Shown here: one piece after another, positions 43,104 to 43,135 of the stretch
Layout of the letters: each line of letters begins with the position of its first letter
Position numbering within the stretch: the first letter of the stretch is position 1
From: Clostridium thailandense
GTDB taxonomy: Bacteria > Bacillota > Clostridia > Clostridiales > Clostridiaceae
Direction: 5' to 3'
Length of the DNA: 43,135 bases
Assembly (NCBI RefSeq): GCF_019207025.1
Contig: NZ_JAEEGC010000070.1
Span: 1-43,135, forward strand
The notes under the pieces: model-generated
What the model was told of the DNA's origin: nothing
Database searches by the model: none
What the model saw: the letters and a program-made list of their open reading frames with translations, nothing else
Position numbers and translations under genes: made by a program

Positions 43104-43135
43104 TTGAACTATTGTATAGGCATCCACGGCCGACA
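43104..43135 (+). repeat. possible start of another long-hairpin repeat, cut by the window edge
   Basis: Right after the chemoreceptor stop the sequence ends in TATAGGCATCCACGGCCGA. This matches the left flank of copy 1 (TATCTAGATCCCACGGCCGAAAGT). Only the beginning is in the window, so this is provisional. Confidence 0.4.

Overview
The window is very AT-rich, uses strong AGGAGG-type ribosome sites with frequent GTG and TTG starts, and carries GlgC/GlgD glycogen genes, a LytTR system, a stand-alone argB and corrinoid methyltransferases. This points to a Clostridium-type Firmicute, probably one able to use methyl groups (acetogen-like). No rRNA, tRNA, CRISPR array or intact insertion sequence was seen.

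Left part (1-13300): a CCA-adding enzyme; a two-component system whose kinase has a very His-rich N-terminus, downstream of a second His-rich protein; a lone AbiEii-like nucleotidyltransferase; a SatD/DUF3307 gene pair, each gene broken by a single-base shift in a homopolymer, facing a shorter SatD paralogue; argB; a DUF441 membrane protein; a polysaccharide deacetylase; and a secreted 3D-domain wall protein. Several decayed fragments lie here (isochorismatase-like, DUF362-like).

Middle (13300-31850): a heterodimeric ABC exporter of the BmrCD type, behind a leader with two tiny ORFs with good ribosome sites and two intrinsic terminators, which suggests translation-dependent attenuation. Then come a charged coiled-coil protein of unknown function, a LytTR regulator with its GHKL kinase, and a compact glycogen operon (glgB-glgA-glgP-GH13 amylase-glgC-glgD).

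Right part (31850-43135): ybaK, then a two-operon corrinoid methyl-transfer system. Operon 1 is corrinoid protein, methyltetrahydrofolate methyltransferase, DUF1638 protein, G3E GTPase, His-rich CobW-C-like protein, DUF2284 remnant and a UroD-like methyltransferase. Operon 2 is a second corrinoid protein, a second UroD-like methyltransferase and a GPH-type transporter; a chemoreceptor follows. Both operons start with the same promoter layout: two ACATKATG boxes exactly 32 bp apart, 13 bp from a TGAATT-16-TATTCT promoter. I infer import, demethylation and possibly chemotaxis toward a methylated compound (methoxylated aromatics are one candidate), with methyl transfer to tetrahydrofolate.

The most unusual signal is a family of long imperfect hairpins (three large copies of about 220-295 bp plus shorter derivatives) placed directly after stop codons in the sense orientation. 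The paired arms change together between copies, which suggests a selected RNA or cruciform structure that I do not recognise.
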